A DNA stretch of 64,000 nucleotides from Vibrio coralliilyticus ATCC BAA-450 (lineage in GTDB: Bacteria > Pseudomonadota > Gammaproteobacteria > Enterobacterales > Vibrionaceae). The notes below the pieces were generated by a model, which did no database searches, was not told the origin of the DNA, and saw only the letters and a program-made list of their open reading frames with translations. The stretch covers positions 310,001 to 374,000 of the forward strand of contig NZ_ACZN01000013.1 in NCBI RefSeq assembly GCF_000176135.1, read 5' to 3'. The position numbers and the translations under genes were made by a program. Positions 9,398 to 19,886 of this stretch are shown in pieces (positions within the stretch are counted from its first letter, which is position 1; each line of letters begins with the position of its first letter).

Positions 9398-11251
9398 ATG
9401 GATCAAAATCCGCAGTCACAGCTAAAACAACTTGTCATTAAAGGCAAGGAACAAGGCTATCTGACCTACGCAGAAGTAAACGACCACCTGCCAGCAGAAA
9501 TCGTAGATTCCGAGCAGGTCGAAGATATCATTCAGATGATCAACGACATGGGCATTCGAGTAGTGGAAACCGCTCCGGATGCTGATGATCTTGCACTGAA
9601 TGATGACGATACAATCACCGATGAAGACGCAGCTGAAGCTGCTGCTGCTGCGCTATCAAGCGTAGAGAATGAAATCGGCCGCACCACTGACCCAGTGCGC
9701 ATGTACATGCGCGAAATGGGTACCGTAGAACTGCTGACTCGCGAAGGTGAGATCGATATTGCAAAGCGTATTGAAGATGGTATCAACCAAGTTCAAAATG
9801 CCGTTGCTGAGTATCCAGGAACCATCCCTTATATTCTTGAGCAGTTTGATAAGGTTCAGGCAGAAGAACTTCGCCTAACCGACCTTATCACGGGCTTCGT
9901 GGATCCAGACGCAGATGAAACGGCGGCACCAACAGCTACGCATATCGGTTCTGAACTTGCAGAATCAGATCTTGAAGATGAAGATGCTGAAGAAGAAGAC
10001 GCGGAAGAGTCTGAAGACGATGAAGAAGAGGAAGATACAGGCATTGATCCTGAGCTTGCTCTAGAGAAGTTCACGGCTTTACGTAACACTTTCCAGAACT
10101 ATCAGCTTGCTTGTAACGAGTATGGCAACGAGAGTCCGAAAGCAACACTTGCGCATGAAATGGTTATCGACGTCTTCAAAGAGTTCCGTCTAACACCTAA
10201 ACAGTTTGACTACCTAGTTGAAGAGCTACGCACCTCAATGGAGCGTGTTCGTACTCAAGAACGCCTGATCATGAAAGCGTCTGTTGAGTATGGCAAGATG
10301 CCAAAGAAATCGTTCATTACCCTCTTCACGGGCAATGAGTCTAGCGAAGCTTGGTTAGACGAGATTCTCTCTTCAGATAAACCGTACGCGGAAAAAATCC
10401 GTCGCAGCGAAGATGATATTCGCCGTTCAATCATGAAACTAAAAGTGATTGAAGAAGAAACGTCGCTTACGGTTCAAAACATCAAAGACATCAGTCGCCG
10501 CATGTCTATCGGTGAAGCGAAAGCTCGCCGTGCTAAGAAAGAGATGGTTGAAGCAAACTTACGTCTGGTAATTTCTATTGCGAAGAAATACACCAACCGT
10601 GGCCTACAATTCTTGGATCTGATCCAGGAAGGTAACATCGGTCTGATGAAAGCAGTAGATAAGTTTGAATACCGCCGTGGTTACAAGTTCTCGACTTATG
10701 CGACTTGGTGGATTCGTCAGGCGATCACTCGTTCGATTGCTGACCAAGCACGAACTATCCGTATCCCGGTTCATATGATCGAGACGATCAACAAACTTAA
10801 CCGTATCTCTCGTCAAATGCTTCAGGAAATGGGTCGCGAGCCGCTACCGGAAGAACTTGCAGAACGCATGCAGATGCCGGAAGACAAAATCCGTAAAGTT
10901 CTGAAGATTGCTAAAGAGCCAATCTCAATGGAAACACCAATCGGTGATGACGAAGATTCGCATCTAGGTGACTTCATTGAAGATACAACGCTTGAGCTAC
11001 CTCTTGATTCGGCTACTTCTACAAGCCTTAAGGTTGCAACGAAAGACGTTTTGGCTGGTTTAACGCCTCGTGAGGCGAAAGTTCTCCGTATGCGTTTCGG
11101 TATCGATATGAATACTGACCATACGTTAGAAGAGGTTGGTAAACAGTTTGACGTAACACGTGAGCGTATTCGTCAGATTGAAGCAAAAGCACTACGTAAG
11201 CTTCGCCACCCTAGCCGCTCAGAAACTCTGCGCAGCTTCTTGGATGAATAA
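9398..11251 (+). CDS. rpoD: RNA polymerase sigma factor RpoD (sigma70)
   Basis: Primary sigma factor, 617 residues. Region 1.1 lies at the N-terminus and region 1.2 around [11 protein letters not shown]. The non-conserved region carries a very acidic run near residues 190-215, as in other Vibrio sigma70 proteins. Regions 2.1-2.4 follow ([38 protein letters not shown]), then region 3 and region 4.2 with its helix-turn-helix ([19 protein letters not shown]). It is the last protein gene of the operon and is followed by its own terminator and then by tRNA-Ile2. Confidence 0.98.
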   Translation: MDQNPQSQLKQLVIKGKEQGYLTYAEVNDHLPAEIVDSEQVEDIIQMINDMGIRVVETAPDADDLALNDDDTITDEDAAEAAAAALSSVENEIGRTTDPVRMYMREMGTVELLTREGEIDIAKRIEDGINQVQNAVAEYPGTIPYILEQFDKVQAEELRLTDLITGFVDPDADETAAPTATHIGSELAESDLEDEDAEEEDAEESEDDEEEEDTGIDPELALEKFTALRNTFQNYQLACNEYGNESPKATLAHEMVIDVFKEFRLTPKQFDYLVEELRTSMERVRTQERLIMKASVEYGKMPKKSFITLFTGNESSEAWLDEILSSDKPYAEKIRRSEDDIRRSIMKLKVIEEETSLTVQNIKDISRRMSIGEAKARRAKKEMVEANLRLVISIAKKYTNRGLQFLDLIQEGNIGLMKAVDKFEYRRGYKFSTYATWWIRQAITRSIADQARTIRIPVHMIETINKLNRISRQMLQEMGREPLPEELAERMQMPEDKIRKVLKIAKEPISMETPIGDDEDSHLGDFIEDTTLELPLDSATSTSLKVATKDVLAGLTPREAKVLRMRFGIDMNTDHTLEEVGKQFDVTRERIRQIEAKALRKLRHPSRSETLRSFLDE

Positions 11252-11268
11252 CCAAGCAAATTGATTAA

Positions 11269-11297
11269 AAGGCGAGCATTAGCTCGCCTTTTTTATT
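11269..11297 (+). terminator. terminator of the rpsU-rpoD operon
   Basis: AAGGCGAGC and GCTCGCCTT form a stem with a short ATTA loop and are followed by TTTT, 18 bases after the rpoD stop. Confidence 0.88.
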
Positions 11298-11349
11298 GTT
11301 TATCGATTTAAGTGGATAAAATCTAAGCGCATTTACCCTAGATAGCGTC

Positions 11350-11378
11350 TAGACAGCTAGATCTGCATCCCCTATAAT
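11350..11378 (+). promoter_or_regulatory. sigma70 promoter of the tRNA-Ile2 gene
   Basis: TAGACA (11350-11355) and a perfect TATAAT (11373-11378) are separated by 17 bases and end 13 bases ahead of the tRNA. This is a near-consensus promoter in the right place for a stable RNA gene. Confidence 0.75.
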
Positions 11379-11391
11379 CATTGCCCTATAT

Positions 11392-11467
11392 GGCCCCTTA
11401 GCTCAGTGGTTAGAGCAGTCGACTCATAATCGATTGGTCCGCAGTTCAAGTCTGCGAGGGGCCACCA
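11392..11467 (+). tRNA. ileX: tRNA-Ile2 (anticodon CAU, read as lysidine-AU)
   Basis: A 76-base cloverleaf. The acceptor stem GGCCCCT pairs with AGGGGCC, and ACCA is encoded. The D arm holds AGCTCAGTGGTTAGAGC, the anticodon loop is CTCATAA, and the T arm contains GTTCAAGTC. The CAU anticodon could suggest Met, but the acceptor stem and body match E. coli ileX, whose C34 is changed to lysidine by TilS so that it reads AUA. Its place just after rpoD is also that of ileX in E. coli. It has its own promoter and terminator. Confidence 0.93.
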
Positions 11468-11473
11468 AATACA

Positions 11474-11507
11474 AAAAAGCCTGATGAGGAAACTCATCAG
11501 GCTTTTT
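11474..11507. terminator. bidirectional terminator between tRNA-Ile2 and djlA
   Basis: AAAAAGCCTGATGAG pairs perfectly with CTCATCAGGCTTTTT around GAAA. It ends the tRNA transcript on plus and djlA on minus. Confidence 0.92.
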
Positions 11508-11528
11508 GCTTTCTAGATTTCTATTACC

Positions 11529-12380
11529 TCAGAAACCTTTGGCCTTTTTGATCAAGTCGTAGGCATTTTGAATCTCTTGTGCCTTCTCTTTGGCTACATT
11601 CATCATTTCTGGCGGCAAACCTTTTGCCATTAGCTTATCGGGGTGATGCTCATTCATCAACTTACGGTAAGCACGTTTAACTGTTTTTGTATCGGCACTA
11701 CTGTCGACACCCAGCAACTTGTATGCATCACTTAATTGATCCGCAGTCGAGGCTTGTTGCCAACCGCCAGACTGGTGGGAATGCCCACCACCTGAGTGTC
11801 CTCCGAAGCCCCCTTGCTGAAAGCGAAACGCCGCTTCCTGCATACGCAAGCGCTGCTCTAGTTGGTCAGAAGAAAAGCCTAATCCTTTCGCTACCTTATG
11901 CAATACACTGCGCTCGCTCGGATGAATATCACCATCCGCAAACGCCGCCGAGATTTGCAGTTCTAAAAAGAACTGCATTAAATCAAATCGGCCACCGGAC
12001 GAAATACGAACTCGTTCTAAAACCGTGTCTAACGGAAAGTCTGCTTCTTTACCCTCACGGAAAGCATTCTGTGCGGCGCGGCGTAACTCTCCATGTAGAT
12101 TCATTCGTTCCATCATGGTGGTCGCCAGCTGAATTTCTTCACGAGTGACCTGGCCTTTAGCTTTCGCTACATGCCCCATTACCGCAAACGCAGCTTTGAA
12201 AAACTCTTCTTGCCGCTCAGCTTGACTAGGTCCGCCGCCAAAGCCCGAATTAAATCCAGCTTGGCGTAGACGGCGGGCTTTATCGAACTGGTGACCTAAA
12301 AATAGACCGAATATCGCACCAAATGGTCCTCCCATCAGAAAGCCAAAAAAAGTGCCGAGTATTTTGCCGAAAATATGCAT
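11529..12380 (-). CDS. djlA: membrane-anchored J-domain co-chaperone DjlA
   Basis: Type III DnaJ-like protein that stimulates DnaK from the inner membrane. The 283-residue chain starts with one Gly-rich membrane segment (about residues 5-28, FGKILGTFFGFLMGGPFG). A TerB-like helical domain follows (about 55-180), then a Gly/His-rich linker. A C-terminal J domain runs from about 215, with the HPD motif in NEHHPDKL. Divergent lptD lies 148 bases away, the usual djlA/lptD pairing in gammaproteobacteria. Confidence 0.96.
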   Translation of the reverse strand: MHIFGKILGTFFGFLMGGPFGAIFGLFLGHQFDKARRLRQAGFNSGFGGGPSQAERQEEFFKAAFAVMGHVAKAKGQVTREEIQLATTMMERMNLHGELRRAAQNAFREGKEADFPLDTVLERVRISSGGRFDLMQFFLELQISAAFADGDIHPSERSVLHKVAKGLGFSSDQLEQRLRMQEAAFRFQQGGFGGHSGGGHSHQSGGWQQASTADQLSDAYKLLGVDSSADTKTVKRAYRKLMNEHHPDKLMAKGLPPEMMNVAKEKAQEIQNAYDLIKKAKGF

Positions 12381-12528
12381 TATGTGCTCTCAATCTCTGA
12401 ATTTTTTCCTAGTAAAGCGGTCTGATAGTGCCGTAAGCGACAAATTCCTTTATTATAAGGACCGTTTTATTTTACATTCGGTCATCTATTCACCGGATAT
12501 ATCAAGTTCAACAGGATAGTAAAACTCG

Positions 12529-14898
12529 ATGCCACGTTTTTCTCGCACCTTGTTAGCCACTTCTATTAGTGCCGCGTTTCTTATGCCTCAAGCTCAGGCT
12601 GAAGACATCCCTCTCGATACTTCACAAGAAATGCCTTTCATTGGCGAATGCCAAACATTAGACCTTATTGACCAATGTCTGGTCAATGAAGAGGAGCCTG
12701 AAAACGCAAATCAACTGCCAATTAACGTTGAAGCCGACAGTTTAGAAGCCATCAATGGTGACAAAGCCACCTACAGTGGCAATGTTACTGTCGTTCAAGG
12801 CAAGAAACGTATGAAAGCAGACAATGTTACCTTGCATCAGCAAGATAACATTGTGGTGGCAGAAGGTAACGTGACATTCAGTGATGGCGAACTGAAAACT
12901 ATATCAGATAAAGCTGTCAACAAACTCAATACTGAAGAAGTGACACTAGAGAACACTAACTATAAGTTTTTATGTGAGCCTGGTCGTGGTGAAGCCGTCT
13001 ATGTCTCTAAAACGGGCAAGGCTGTTTATGAGATAGAAGATGGGACGATTACATCTTGTCCAGAAGGTGATAAGTCTTGGCGAATGAAAGCATCAAGTAT
13101 CGATATCGACCAGAACGAAGAAGAAGCTACCTTCTATAATCCACGCTTTGAAATCCTCAACGTGCCTGTTTTTTATCTGCCGTTTTTAACAGTTCCGATT
13201 GGTGATACACGTAAAACAGGATTCTTGTACCCAACGGTATCTTATGGCTCCAGTGATGGCTTTGAAATGGAAGTGCCGATTTACTGGAACTTGGCACCCA
13301 ACTATGATTTAGAAACCACACTAAAGTACATGCAAGAACGAGGTACTCAGCTAAACAGTGAGTTTCGTTACCTGTCAGATCTCGGCTATAGTACATTGAA
13401 ATCTGAATACCTACCTGATGATAAAAAATACCCAGAACAAGGAGACCGATGGGGATTTCAATGGCAACACAACGGTATTTTCCAAGAAAGCTGGAAATTC
13501 GAAATAGATTATTCCAAAGTCAGTGACATCAGCTACTTTTCTAATGTCGACTCAAGCTTGGGGAATCAATCAGATGGTCAACTTCTGCAAGAAGCGCAAG
13601 CTACTTATCGTTCATCAGCTTGGGATGCCACAATCTTAACTCGAGATTTCCAAGTATTAACAACTAGTAGCAATACTCCATACCGACTTTTGCCTCAAGT
13701 TGAGTTTAACTATTATGCTCCAGAGCTAATGCGCTATCTTGATTTTGATGTCATCAGTCATGTTTCTCAATTTGACACTGATGATCCAGATAAGCCATCA
13801 GCTACACGAGTGCATGTTGAGCCCGGTATAAAAATCCCAGTTGGTACCACTTGGGGGACTTGGACAACAGAGGCTCGAGTACTAGGCACCTACTATCAAC
13901 AAGACTTAGATGGTCTTAACCTTACTGACTTTAGCAACGATGGTTACAACCTAAAGGAGTCCACTTCTCGAGTGATTCCAGAGTTTAGAACTCATGCTGG
14001 CGTGGTTCTCGAAAGGGATACCGTTCTGTTTGATAACTACACTCAGACGCTGGAACCGCAGATCCAATACCTGTATGTTCCAGAAGAAGATCAAAGTGAG
14101 ATTTACCTCTACGATACAACGCTGCTGCAAACCGACTATTACGGGCTATTTCGTAGTCGTAAATATAGTGGCGTTGATCGAATTGCTGCCGCCAACCAGT
14201 TTAGCTATGGCGCATCAACACGCTTCTTTGACGATCAATATAAGGAACGTCTAAATATCTCATTCGGTCAAATCTTCTATCTTGATAAAGATACTAAGAA
14301 CTCTTCACTTGCTAACCAAGACAACAAATCTGACTATTCGGCTTGGGCAGTGGAGATGGACTTCAATTACGACGATTACCTCTTCTACCATGGCGGTATC
14401 CAGTATGATATTGATACTAGTGAAGTCCAGCTTGGTAACAGTACACTTGAGTACCGCTTCTCTGGAGGCTTCATTCAAGGTAACTATCGCTACGTAACAC
14501 GTAATTATCTTGAAAGTACTGTAGGAGAAAGTCTTAATTTGGATAGCTTAACTAAAGATGGAATTTCTCAGGCTGGGTTAATTGCAGGCTATCAACTAAC
14601 TCGAAACTGGAATGCAAGCGCCCAATATTTCTATGATCTAACAACAGAAGAAGATTTAGAGTGGCTAGCAAACCTACGCTATACCTCAGACTGCTGGTAT
14701 ATAGGTTTTTCATACAGTAATCAGCTTCAGAGTGGCTTACTGTCTGATCCAGTTCAGCCAGTGTATGAAAACAACTTCAGCTTTAATTTTGGTATTATTG
14801 GCTTCGGTACTGCTATAGGCTCTGACTCCGGTGTCACCGGTTCTGATACGGCAAATAGCTCTTTAGGTTACGGACGTCCGTTCTTCTTAAACAACTAA
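12529..14898 (+). CDS. lptD: LPS-assembly protein LptD
   Basis: Outer-membrane beta-barrel that, with the lipoprotein LptE, inserts lipopolysaccharide into the outer leaflet. It is 789 residues long. A signal peptide ends near residue 24 (PQAQA/ED). The LptA-like beta-jellyroll follows, then a large barrel. Five cysteines are visible: C41, C50, C149, C177 and C722. E. coli LptD has an adjacent Cys pair near the C-terminus (724/725), while only one is present here, so the disulfide pairing may differ. It heads lptD-surA-pdxA-rsmA. Confidence 0.96.
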   Translation: MPRFSRTLLATSISAAFLMPQAQAEDIPLDTSQEMPFIGECQTLDLIDQCLVNEEEPENANQLPINVEADSLEAINGDKATYSGNVTVVQGKKRMKADNVTLHQQDNIVVAEGNVTFSDGELKTISDKAVNKLNTEEVTLENTNYKFLCEPGRGEAVYVSKTGKAVYEIEDGTITSCPEGDKSWRMKASSIDIDQNEEEATFYNPRFEILNVPVFYLPFLTVPIGDTRKTGFLYPTVSYGSSDGFEMEVPIYWNLAPNYDLETTLKYMQERGTQLNSEFRYLSDLGYSTLKSEYLPDDKKYPEQGDRWGFQWQHNGIFQESWKFEIDYSKVSDISYFSNVDSSLGNQSDGQLLQEAQATYRSSAWDATILTRDFQVLTTSSNTPYRLLPQVEFNYYAPELMRYLDFDVISHVSQFDTDDPDKPSATRVHVEPGIKIPVGTTWGTWTTEARVLGTYYQQDLDGLNLTDFSNDGYNLKESTSRVIPEFRTHAGVVLERDTVLFDNYTQTLEPQIQYLYVPEEDQSEIYLYDTTLLQTDYYGLFRSRKYSGVDRIAAANQFSYGASTRFFDDQYKERLNISFGQIFYLDKDTKNSSLANQDNKSDYSAWAVEMDFNYDDYLFYHGGIQYDIDTSEVQLGNSTLEYRFSGGFIQGNYRYVTRNYLESTVGESLNLDSLTKDGISQAGLIAGYQLTRNWNASAQYFYDLTTEEDLEWLANLRYTSDCWYIGFSYSNQLQSGLLSDPVQPVYENNFSFNFGIIGFGTAIGSDSGVTGSDTANSSLGYGRPFFLNN

Positions 14899-14904
14899 TT
14901 TAAA

Positions 14905-14929
14905 AGCCTGTGGTCTAACACCACAGGCT
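14905..14929 (+). other. intercistronic hairpin lptD-surA without U tract
   Basis: AGCCTGTGGT and ACCACAGGCT form a perfect 10-pair stem around a five-base loop, directly after the lptD stop. No T run follows, so it is more likely an RNA-protecting or partial attenuating element than a full terminator; surA starts 22 bases later. Confidence 0.6.
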
Positions 14930-14951
14930 AGATATTCTCACAGGAAATTTA

Positions 14952-16247
14952 ATGAAACTTTGGAAGCAAACCTTGCTTGGACTGATTGCAGCCAGCCAGC
15001 TTTCTTTTGTACAAGCCGAGCCTGTCGAACTAGATAAGGTAGCGGTGATTGTTAATAGCGGCGTGGTATTACAGAGTGATATTGAAACTTCGCTTAAAAC
15101 CATTCGCGCTAACGCGAAAAAGAACAACCAGTCACTTCCAGATGAAGCGACTCTACGTGAGCAAGTCACAGAAAAACTGATTGTAGATACCATCCAGCAG
15201 CAAGAAGCGGAACGAATTGGCGTTCGTATAGACGACAACCGTCTAAACGAAGCGATTGACGAGATAGCCAAGAACAACAACCAAACACTTCAGCAACTGA
15301 ACACCTCTATTGCGGAAGAAGGACTAAGCTACGCTCAATTTCGCGAACAGGTACGTAAAGAAATTGCCGCAAATGAGGCACGCAATGCGTTAGTTCGTCG
15401 TCGTATTAATATTCTTCCGGCTGAAGTCGATAATCTTGCGAACATTCTAGCCAAAGAAACCAACGCGACCGTGCAATACAAAATTGGCCACATCCAGCTA
15501 CGCGTAAATGATGGTGATGACAAAGCTGCCATCGAAGAAAAAGCCAATCAGATCGTTAAAGAGCTCAACCAAGGTTCTGATTTCAGTACCATGGCTTACA
15601 CCTATTCAAAAGGTCCTAAAGCTTTACAAGGCGGTGATTGGGGATGGATGCGTAAAGAAGAGATGCCAACCATCTTTGCCGATCAAATCAATTTGCAGAA
15701 TAAAGGCAGTATTATCGGTCCATTTCGCAGCGGTGTTGGCTTTCATATCCTAAAAATTGAAGATGTGAAGGGGCTTGAGACGGTTGCAGTCACAGAAGTG
15801 AATGCCCGTCATATTCTGATTAAACCAACCGTAATTCTTAGCGATGAAGGCGTTCAGAAAGAGCTTCTAGATATTACTCGACGAATTCAATCAGGCAAAG
15901 CAACCTTTGCGGAAATGGCTCAGCAATACAGCCAAGACCCTGGTTCAGCGGCCCAGCAAGGTGAGCTTGGTTACCAAACCTCTGATCTTTACGTACCTGA
16001 ATTCAAACATCAGGTCGACACACTACCTGTGGGTCAAATCAGTGAACCATTCAAAACCGTACACGGCTGGCACATTGTTGAAGTGATGGATAGACGTGAG
16101 GTCGATCGCACTGATTCAGCACTAAAGAACAAAGCGTATCGAATTATCTTTAACCGTAAATTCAACGAAGAAGCCAGTGCTTGGCTACAGGAAATCCGCG
16201 CCAGTGCATTTGTTGAAGTGGTCAAGGAAGAACAGGATGACAATTAA
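14952..16247 (+). CDS. surA: periplasmic chaperone and peptidyl-prolyl isomerase SurA
   Basis: Delivers unfolded outer-membrane proteins, including LptD, to the Bam complex. The 431 residues begin with a signal peptide of about 20 residues (cleavage near VQA/EP). An N-terminal chaperone domain and two parvulin domains follow (about 170-270 and 282-380, the second opening with NARHILIK), then a short C-terminal helix. The last 11 bases overlap the pdxA start. The order lptD-surA-pdxA-rsmA-apaG-apaH is conserved from E. coli. Confidence 0.96.
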   Translation: MKLWKQTLLGLIAASQLSFVQAEPVELDKVAVIVNSGVVLQSDIETSLKTIRANAKKNNQSLPDEATLREQVTEKLIVDTIQQQEAERIGVRIDDNRLNEAIDEIAKNNNQTLQQLNTSIAEEGLSYAQFREQVRKEIAANEARNALVRRRINILPAEVDNLANILAKETNATVQYKIGHIQLRVNDGDDKAAIEEKANQIVKELNQGSDFSTMAYTYSKGPKALQGGDWGWMRKEEMPTIFADQINLQNKGSIIGPFRSGVGFHILKIEDVKGLETVAVTEVNARHILIKPTVILSDEGVQKELLDITRRIQSGKATFAEMAQQYSQDPGSAAQQGELGYQTSDLYVPEFKHQVDTLPVGQISEPFKTVHGWHIVEVMDRREVDRTDSALKNKAYRIIFNRKFNEEASAWLQEIRASAFVEVVKEEQDDN

Positions 16248-17229
16248 GCGCATCGTTGTAACCGCGGGCGAACCCGCAGGTATCGGCCCAGATTTGGTCC
16301 TAGCCCTTTCTAAGCAAAGCTGGCCACACCAAATAGTGGTCAGTGCGGATAAAGGTTTGCTGGAGCAACGCGCTAAACAACTCAATATCGACGTACAACT
16401 TATTGATTATGATGCTGCAGAGATTCCTACACCTCAGCAATCTGGCTCGTTGGTTGTCGATCATATTGCGCTTAATGTCCCCGCGATTGCGGGTCAGCTC
16501 GATGAGAGAAATGGCCATTACGTATTAGAAACACTAGAAAGAGCCGCTTTGGGCTGTATGAATGGTGAGTTTGATGCTATTGTCACCGGCCCTGTGCACA
16601 AAGGCGTAATTAATCGATCTGGCGTCGCGTTTAGTGGTCATACTGAGTTCTTTGCTGACAAATCAAATACGCCACTGGTGGTGATGATGCTGGCTACCGA
16701 AGGACTCAGAGTTGCTTTGGTGACGACTCATATTCCATTGGCTTACGTTTCTAAAGCAGTAACCGAAGATAGGCTAAAGAAAATAGTGCATATTCTCCAT
16801 CAGGATTTGGTTGAGAAGTTTGCTATTTCATCACCTAAAATATATGTCTGTGGATTGAATCCACATGCAGGAGAAGATGGCTGTCTGGGTCGGGAAGAAA
16901 TTGACACCATCACGCCAACACTGGAGAAGCTGCGTCAGGAAGACGGTATTGATCTTGTCGGGCCACTCCCTGCCGATACGATTTTTAACGAAAAGTACCT
17001 CAACGAGGCGGATGCCGTATTGGGCATGTACCACGATCAGGTTCTCCCAGTGCTAAAATATAAAGGTTTCGGTCGTTCAGTGAACATTACTCTGGGCCTA
17101 CCATTTATCAGGACATCCGTGGATCACGGCACTGCATTGGACCTTGCAGGGACAGGTGATGCAGATACAGGAAGTTTTACAACGGCACTGACTCACGCAA
17201 TTGAGCTTGTCGATAAGAAAACCAGTTAA
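16237..17229 (+). CDS. pdxA: 4-hydroxythreonine-4-phosphate dehydrogenase
   Basis: NAD-dependent enzyme of the DXP-dependent pyridoxal phosphate pathway; it works with PdxJ. The ATG at 16237 lies inside the end of surA (11-base overlap) behind AGGAAGAACAGG, giving [19 protein letters not shown] and 330 residues. Metal-ligand histidines fit SGHTEFFAD and [11 protein letters not shown]. The substrate motif TGPVHKG is near residue 110. The start codon 20 codons further upstream in the same frame lacks family likeness. Confidence 0.96.
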   Translation: MTIKRIVVTAGEPAGIGPDLVLALSKQSWPHQIVVSADKGLLEQRAKQLNIDVQLIDYDAAEIPTPQQSGSLVVDHIALNVPAIAGQLDERNGHYVLETLERAALGCMNGEFDAIVTGPVHKGVINRSGVAFSGHTEFFADKSNTPLVVMMLATEGLRVALVTTHIPLAYVSKAVTEDRLKKIVHILHQDLVEKFAISSPKIYVCGLNPHAGEDGCLGREEIDTITPTLEKLRQEDGIDLVGPLPADTIFNEKYLNEADAVLGMYHDQVLPVLKYKGFGRSVNITLGLPFIRTSVDHGTALDLAGTGDADTGSFTTALTHAIELVDKKTS

Positions 17230-17241
17230 CTTGAGAACACT

Positions 17242-18048
17242 ATGAGAAACGATGTCCATTTAGGGCACAAAGCACGTAAACGCTTTGGTCAAAACTTCTT
17301 AAACGATCCATACATCATTGATGGTATTGTCTCTGCAATCAATCCTAAGCCAGGCCAGAACTTGGTTGAGATTGGTCCCGGCCTAGGTGCAATTACAGAA
17401 CCGGTTGGTCGAGAAGTGGATAAGTTCACAGTGATTGAACTTGACCGTGATTTGGCTGAGCGCTTAAGAACTCATCCAGAATTAGCCGAAAAGCTAACCA
17501 TTCACGAAGGCGATGCCATGCGTTTCGACTTCACTCAATTGGTGAAGCCTAACAATAGATTACGCATTTTTGGTAACCTGCCATACAACATCTCTACTCC
17601 GTTGATGTTCCACCTCTTTGAGTACCATAAAGATATTCAAGATATGCACTTTATGCTGCAGAAAGAAGTGGTTAACCGTTTAGCAGCAGGTCCAGGCACA
17701 AAAGCTTACGGCCGCCTAACCGTCATGGCGCAATACTATTGTAAGGTGGTACCAGTACTGGAAGTTCCACCGACGGCGTTCGTTCCACCACCAAAAGTCG
17801 ATTCTGCTGTTGTTCGTCTGGTCCCTTACGAGACGTTACCTTATCCAGCGACAAGCCTTAACTGGTTAGATCGCGTATGTCGTGACGGCTTCAACCAAAG
17901 ACGTAAAACAGTCCGAAACTGTTATAAATCTTTAGTCAATGCTGAGATTCTAGAACAACTGGGCATCAACCCAGGAATGCGCCCAGAGAACTTAACATTG
18001 GAGCAATTTGTCGACTTAGCCAACTGGTTGGACGCAAACCACAAATAA
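17242..18048 (+). CDS. rsmA: 16S rRNA dimethyltransferase RsmA/KsgA
   Basis: Dimethylates A1518 and A1519 in the loop of helix 45 of 16S rRNA late in 30S assembly. The 268-residue protein shows [10 protein letters not shown] at the N-terminus, the SAM-binding motif [11 protein letters not shown], and the adenine-methyltransferase motif NLPYNIS near residue 115. It starts 12 bases after pdxA. A strong terminator follows it, so apaG and apaH are partly uncoupled. Confidence 0.97.
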   Translation: MRNDVHLGHKARKRFGQNFLNDPYIIDGIVSAINPKPGQNLVEIGPGLGAITEPVGREVDKFTVIELDRDLAERLRTHPELAEKLTIHEGDAMRFDFTQLVKPNNRLRIFGNLPYNISTPLMFHLFEYHKDIQDMHFMLQKEVVNRLAAGPGTKAYGRLTVMAQYYCKVVPVLEVPPTAFVPPPKVDSAVVRLVPYETLPYPATSLNWLDRVCRDGFNQRRKTVRNCYKSLVNAEILEQLGINPGMRPENLTLEQFVDLANWLDANHK

Positions 18049-18059
18049 TCTTCATATAA

Positions 18060-18098
18060 TTAGAGTTGTAACCTATTGGTCTACAACTCTAATTTTTT
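18060..18098 (+). terminator. terminator between rsmA and apaG
   Basis: TTAGAGTTGTA pairs with TACAACTCTAA (11 pairs) and is followed by seven T residues. It divides the conserved rsmA-apaG-apaH string. Confidence 0.9.
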
Positions 18099-18120
18099 TG
18101 ACTTGTACGCAGGAGTCTAC

Positions 18121-18498
18121 ATGGAAGCTAACCCTTGTATTAAAGTTCAAGTTCATACCAAGTATATCTCAGAGCAGTCTCAGCCTGATTCAAAACGCTA
18201 CGTCTTTGCCTACGTCATCACAATAAAAAACCTCAGCAATCAAACCGTCCAACTCATTAGTCGTCGCTGGCTGATTACTGACGCCAATGGCAAACAGATG
18301 ACGGTGGAAGGTGATGGTGTGGTTGGTCAACAGCCATTCATTCCGGGAAGTGATGAGTATACTTACAGCAGCGGCACCGCTCTAGAAACACCAGTCGGTG
18401 TAATGCAAGGACAATATATTCTCCTTGATGAAAAAGGCCGAGAGTTTAGCACCGAAATAGAACCCTTCAGACTCGCTCTACCGAATATTCTCAACTAA
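18121..18498 (+). CDS. apaG: Co2+/Mg2+ efflux-associated protein ApaG
   Basis: A 125-residue immunoglobulin-like protein. Mutants of the Salmonella homologue (CorD) affect cobalt and magnesium movement, but the biochemical role is unclear. The ATG at 18121 follows the AGGAG Shine-Dalgarno and gives [10 protein letters not shown]; an upstream in-frame start would run through the terminator and is rejected. The family motif [19 protein letters not shown] lies near residues 62-81. It is paired with apaH 19 bases downstream. Confidence 0.94.
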   Translation: MEANPCIKVQVHTKYISEQSQPDSKRYVFAYVITIKNLSNQTVQLISRRWLITDANGKQMTVEGDGVVGQQPFIPGSDEYTYSSGTALETPVGVMQGQYILLDEKGREFSTEIEPFRLALPNILN

Positions 18499-18517
18499 TA
18501 TCCACACAGGAATTTTT

Positions 18518-19327
18518 GTGTCTAATTACATCGTCGGTGATATTCAAGGCTGCTTTGATGAGCTCAAACTACTACTCAAACAAGCGAGTTTCAATCCTCA
18601 ATCTGATACGCTCTGGGTCGCTGGTGATCTGGTTGCTCGAGGGCCAAAATCGCTAGAGACACTGCGCTTTATTAAAGGTCTAGGTCAATCAGCTAAAGTG
18701 GTTTTAGGTAATCATGACCTGCATTTACTTGCCGTATCAATAGGTGTACACAAAGTTAAGAGCAAAGATAAGACGGCTCCTATCTTTAATGCTGACGACA
18801 AACAAGAGCTACTCAATTGGCTTAGGCAGCAACCCCTTTTCGCTGAACATGATGAGTTCGTGATGTGCCATGCAGGCATTTCGCCACAGTGGTCGCTTGA
18901 TGTCGCTAGAAACAGTGCCAGAGAGGTCGAAGCCATTTTACAGAGCAAAGAATGGCATTGGCTGATCAAAAACATGTACGATAATCAACCCGACTCATGG
19001 TCTGACAAGCTCGAAGGCATTGAGCGCTACCGTTACATCATTAACGCCTTCACGCGAATGCGCTTCTGCTTTTCCGACGGAAGGTTAGACATGGCTTGTA
19101 AGCGTCCACCAAAAGACGTCCAAGATAGTCATTTAACGCCATGGTTTGAACTTAACAATCGTATTCCGCTGAATAAGACAGTGTTGTTTGGCCACTGGGC
19201 TGCATTGGAAGGTTATACCGGCAAGGATGTCATTGGATTAGATACCGGCTGCGTATGGGGTGGCAGCTTGACGATGTTGAGATGGGAAGATAAGACGTTT
19301 TTTACACAAAATTCGCTAGAGAGCTAG
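18518..19327 (+). CDS. apaH: diadenosine tetraphosphatase ApaH
   Basis: Symmetrically cleaves Ap4A to two ADP and also removes NpnN caps from RNA. The 269-residue chain begins at GTG, behind ACACAGGA. It holds the phosphoesterase motifs GDIQGC (about 7-12), GDLVARGP and GNHD, as well as the C-terminal FGHWAALEG. It follows apaG closely. No convincing terminator is seen in the 50 bases between it and the convergent folA. Confidence 0.96.
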   Translation: MSNYIVGDIQGCFDELKLLLKQASFNPQSDTLWVAGDLVARGPKSLETLRFIKGLGQSAKVVLGNHDLHLLAVSIGVHKVKSKDKTAPIFNADDKQELLNWLRQQPLFAEHDEFVMCHAGISPQWSLDVARNSAREVEAILQSKEWHWLIKNMYDNQPDSWSDKLEGIERYRYIINAFTRMRFCFSDGRLDMACKRPPKDVQDSHLTPWFELNNRIPLNKTVLFGHWAALEGYTGKDVIGLDTGCVWGGSLTMLRWEDKTFFTQNSLES

Positions 19328-19377
19328 AGAGCCGACAACAATCAGCTACTCCAGATCATAAACTGTTAACTAATCTG

Positions 19378-19863
19378 CTAGCCCTGTCGCTCTAAAACAA
19401 CAAATCGCATATCGTACGCATTTTTCTCATCCGCTGCGTAGTTTTCAGAATGGCTTTCTTTAAACATATCTCCCCAAGACGGAAATTGGGTATCGCCTTC
19501 TATTTGGGCATCGATATAAGTCACGTAGAGCTTATCCGCTTGAGGAAGGCAGGCTTTATAAATCGCACCACCACCAATGATCATCACTTCTTCCACGTCA
19601 CCAGCAGCTTTTATGGCGTCGTCAATAGAGGTCACTGTCGTGACGTCTTCAATGGCTAAGTTAGCATCACGACTGATCACAATATTCTGACGACCTGGAA
19701 GTGGTCGACCAATCGACTCGTACGTCTTACGCCCCATAACAACAGGCTTGCCCATAGTACAACGTTTGAACCAAGCAAAATCTGCGGGTAGATGCCACGG
19801 CATTTGATTGTCTTTACCAATTACTCGATCTTTTGCCATGGCGGCGATCATACTGATGATCAT
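19378..19863 (-). CDS. folA: dihydrofolate reductase
   Basis: Reduces dihydrofolate to tetrahydrofolate with NADPH; the target of trimethoprim. The 161-residue chromosomal type matches the E. coli enzyme in length. The active-site acid is D28 in MPWHLPADFAWFK. The NADPH motif GRKTYESIG and the conserved MIIGGGAIY follow. Residues around the folate pocket look ordinary, with no sign of a resistant plasmid-type enzyme. It is convergent with apaH, and yjjB ends 24 bases upstream. Confidence 0.96.
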   Translation of the reverse strand: MIISMIAAMAKDRVIGKDNQMPWHLPADFAWFKRCTMGKPVVMGRKTYESIGRPLPGRQNIVISRDANLAIEDVTTVTSIDDAIKAAGDVEEVMIIGGGAIYKACLPQADKLYVTYIDAQIEGDTQFPSWGDMFKESHSENYAADEKNAYDMRFVVLERQG

Positions 19864-19886
19864 TGCTGATGCTCCTTTAAAACGTC

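Noticed and set aside
9532..10089. Serine-rich open frames on the minus strand across rpoD
   Set aside because: They mirror the acidic Glu/Asp codons of RpoD and have no ribosome sites or family likeness.
11392..11467. tRNA-Met call for the CAU tRNA
   Set aside because: The body and acceptor stem match tRNA-Ile2 (ileX) and the place after rpoD is that of ileX.
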